Shown here piece after piece: positions 62,576-64,000 of a stretch of 64,000 nucleotides of DNA (positions are counted from its first letter, which is position 1; every line of letters starts with the position of its first letter). Source of the DNA: Pedobacter rhizosphaerae (GTDB lineage Bacteria; Bacteroidota; Bacteroidia; Sphingobacteriales; Sphingobacteriaceae); NCBI RefSeq assembly GCF_900111155.1, contig NZ_FOGG01000009.1, positions 49,230-113,229 on the forward strand, given 5' to 3'. The position numbers were made by a program, and so were the translations under genes. The notes beneath the pieces are model-generated. The model made no database searches and had not been told where the DNA came from. It saw only the letters and a list, made by a program, of their open reading frames with translations.

Positions 62576-62693
62576 AGTATCAAGTATTAAGTATTTAGTA
62601 TCAAGTACAAAGTAGTTGGTTTCAAGATTAGATATTTTGTTATAGGCTTTGAACTTTGAACTTTCAACTTTTGACTTTTAACTTTCAACTATT
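62576..62693. repeat. two heptamer tandem repeats
   Basis: AGTATCA, AGTATTA, AGTATTT, AGTATCA, AGTACAA (62576-62610) and, after a spacer, AACTTTG, AACTTTC, AACTTTT, GACTTTT, AACTTTC, AACTATT (62652-62693) run in strict phase. The second array reaches the smpB stop codon. This is all the pcm-smpB gap holds. Confidence 0.7.
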
Positions 62694-63142
62694 TATCGTT
62701 TCATCGCTCTGTCTAACTCACGTTTTGTATCTCTTTCTTTGATGCTATCTCGTTTATCGAATTCCTTTTTACCTTGACCTAAAGCGATTTCCATTTTGGC
62801 AAAGCCTCTTTCGTTGACAAAAATTCGGAGGGGGATAATGGTGTATCCTTTCTCTTCTCCTTTTGTTTTTAACTTTCTAAGCTCCTTTTTTTGCAGTAAT
62901 AAAACCCGGTCTCTTTTAATATCATGGTGATAGAAAGAGCTGTGACTATATTCAGAAATGTGGAGGTTGCGCACATAAAGATTATCTCCGATAAACATGC
63001 AGAAAGCATCAGTCATATTCGCCTTTCCTTGTCTAATCGCTTTAATTTCAGTTCCTAATAAAGCTATACCCGCCACATACTTGTCGATAAGGTTGTAGTC
63101 GAAATAAGCCCTTTTATTTTTTATATTGATGTCGTTTTTCAA
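62693..63142 (-). CDS. smpB: SsrA-binding protein SmpB
   Basis: SmpB brings tmRNA to stalled ribosomes for trans-translation. The 149-residue protein has NKRAYFDYNLIDKYVAGIAL, GTEIKAIRQGKANMTDAFC, the KLKTKGEEKGYTIIPLRIFV core and the basic tail GKKEFDKRDSIKERDTKRE. The start appears to be TTG 63142, since no ATG precedes the conserved N-terminus in frame. The tmRNA gene is not in the window. Confidence 0.95.
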   Translation of the reverse strand: MKNDINIKNKRAYFDYNLIDKYVAGIALLGTEIKAIRQGKANMTDAFCMFIGDNLYVRNLHISEYSHSSFYHHDIKRDRVLLLQKKELRKLKTKGEEKGYTIIPLRIFVNERGFAKMEIALGQGKKEFDKRDSIKERDTKRELDRAMKR

Positions 63143-63331
63143 AATGTATGTTTTTAATCGTTGAATTAATCTCTATGTCTTAATTCGGGATGCAAATATC
63201 TTAAAAATAAGCGTAATTAAATTATTCAATAACATTTAACAGTGATAAAGCTCATCTGTTTGTAAAACAAAAGTTAAAATTATAGTTGTAACTCTTTAAA
63301 GTTTTATGTTTGGGGCTTATCGGTTAAACTT

Positions 63332-63811
63332 ATGAAATCAAGACTTCTTTTTGCTGTAATCTTTTTATTTTTCGTTTCAGTTGTAAATGCTCAACAACCG
63401 GCTGCTTTGCCTTTGTTCACTTTTTATAAGCTAGATGGCAAACCCGTATCCAACATTAATCTTAAAGCAGGAAAGAAGAACCTGTTCATTTTATTTGATT
63501 GTACCTGTGAGCATTGCCAAAGAGAAACCAAGCTGTTAAATACTAACTACGCGGCCTTTAAAGATGTTAATATTTACATGATTACTTTGGATGAAGCTTA
63601 TATCATACCTAAGTTCTTCGATTCGTATGCTAAAGGCTTAAATGCTAAACCCAATGTAACTGTATTACAAGATAAAAAGCAAATCTTCATTCCTACCTTT
63701 CTCCCTTCTATGTATCCGGCTATGTACTTATACTCTCCACAAGGAAAACTTCTGGCCTATAATGCGGGTGATGGCGGGATTAAAAAGATGCTGAAAACTA
63801 TCAAAAAATAA
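63332..63811 (+). CDS. thioredoxin-fold (TlpA-like) exported protein
   Basis: This 159-residue protein has a signal peptide (MKSRLLFAVIFLFFVSVVNAQ) and a thioredoxin fold whose active site is FDCTCEHCQRETKLL; CEHC is the redox pair. The C-terminal part (LPSMYPAMYLYSPQGKLLAY) supplies the cis-Pro region. It is probably a periplasmic thiol-disulfide protein. It stops 1 bp before the stop of the convergent universal stress protein gene. Confidence 0.85.
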   Translation: MKSRLLFAVIFLFFVSVVNAQQPAALPLFTFYKLDGKPVSNINLKAGKKNLFILFDCTCEHCQRETKLLNTNYAAFKDVNIYMITLDEAYIIPKFFDSYAKGLNAKPNVTVLQDKKQIFIPTFLPSMYPAMYLYSPQGKLLAYNAGDGGIKKMLKTIKK

Positions 63812-63812
63812 G

Positions 63813-64000
63813 CTAGCGAATAATCAGCACCGGAATGTTTACCTTATGCCTTACGGAATCAACAGTGGTTCCGAAGATAAGGTCCTTAAGTCCTTTATGT
63901 CCATGGGCACCCATTACTAAAAGCTGAAACTCATTTTTGTTGCTGATATCTGCTATTGCCCTTGCAGTTCCGCCAAATCCTATAAATACGCTGGCATCAT
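63813..64000 (-). CDS. universal stress protein, C-terminal end (partial)
   Basis: Only the last 61 codons are in the window; the start lies beyond position 64000. The frame reads DASVFIGFGGTARAIADISN, then LLVMGAHGHKGLKDLIFGTT and VDSVRHKVNIPVLIIR before the stop at 63813. The G-2X-G-9X-G(S/T) ATP-binding loop of UspA-family proteins is complete. Confidence 0.85.
   Translation of the reverse strand, partial: DASVFIGFGGTARAIADISNKNEFQLLVMGAHGHKGLKDLIFGTTVDSVRHKVNIPVLIIR

Overview
The window looks like the chromosome of a Pedobacter-type soil or freshwater member of the Sphingobacteriaceae (Bacteroidota). The evidence is type IX secretion (PorP/SprF proteins and 'gliding motility' type-B C-terminal sorting domains), a TonB-dependent receptor, a GH28 pectinase, many promoters fitting the Bacteroidota rule TTG-N19/20-TAnnTTTG, few Shine-Dalgarno sites, and core genes (rpmH, rnpA, yidD, tsaB, priA, pcm, smpB, rpoN, mscL, tatA) of Bacteroidota type.

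Layout. 0.4-3 kb: AraC regulator and GH28 enzyme. 3.4-7.6 kb: a small detoxification regulon. A NemR-like TetR repressor, a DUF2798 membrane protein, an Ohr/OsmC protein, a nitrilase and an epoxide hydrolase lie together, and three copies of one palindromic operator (AAATGACC-N4-GGTCATTT) precede tetR, the DUF2798 gene and the nitrilase. 7.7-14.4 kb: TonB receptor divergent from a MocR-type regulator that lacks the PLP lysine, a fatty acid desaturase, and a double-PAS histidine kinase. 14.4-15.7 kb: a repeat-rich island (REP-like double-hairpin elements and a 97-bp tandem duplication) around one AT-rich orphan gene. 15.8-24.3 kb: PorP and a PKD adhesin, MBL hydrolase, TDT exporter, sulfite-oxidase-like molybdoenzyme, and more repeats.

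24.3-29.1 kb is the most striking part, an RNA-repair cluster. A 0.47-kb structured leader with a 14-codon ORF precedes rtcB and prfH (RNA ligase and the release factor for ribosomes cut in the decoding centre). Behind its own promoter follow an ATP-dependent RNA ligase and an HD-phosphoesterase/polynucleotide kinase fusion. Together these encode two complementary chemistries for resealing cut RNA, plus rescue of the stalled ribosome.

29.4-37.3 kb is a polyphosphate/phosphate block: an HD protein fused to a Pycsar-type membrane effector domain, translationally coupled to ppk1, then an SdiA-regulated-like lipoprotein and a 1202-residue protein that joins a calcineurin-like phosphatase, a central region with kinase-like motifs and an outer-membrane barrel. 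37.4-49.5 kb: GAF protein, GIN-domain protein, receiver protein, HD hydrolase, tatA, a second PKD adhesin/PorP pair, and rpoN. 49.6-64 kb: mscL, ChaN-like protein, a LiaF-like/DUF4288/LytS/LytTR operon, rpmH-rnpA-yidD, tsaB, a DUF5723 protein, priA, pcm, smpB, a thioredoxin-like protein and the end of a universal stress protein.

Several spacers hold degenerate tandem repeats with a strict 7-bp period but different sequences, an unusual non-coding signature. No tRNA, rRNA, CRISPR array, insertion sequence or prophage was seen.
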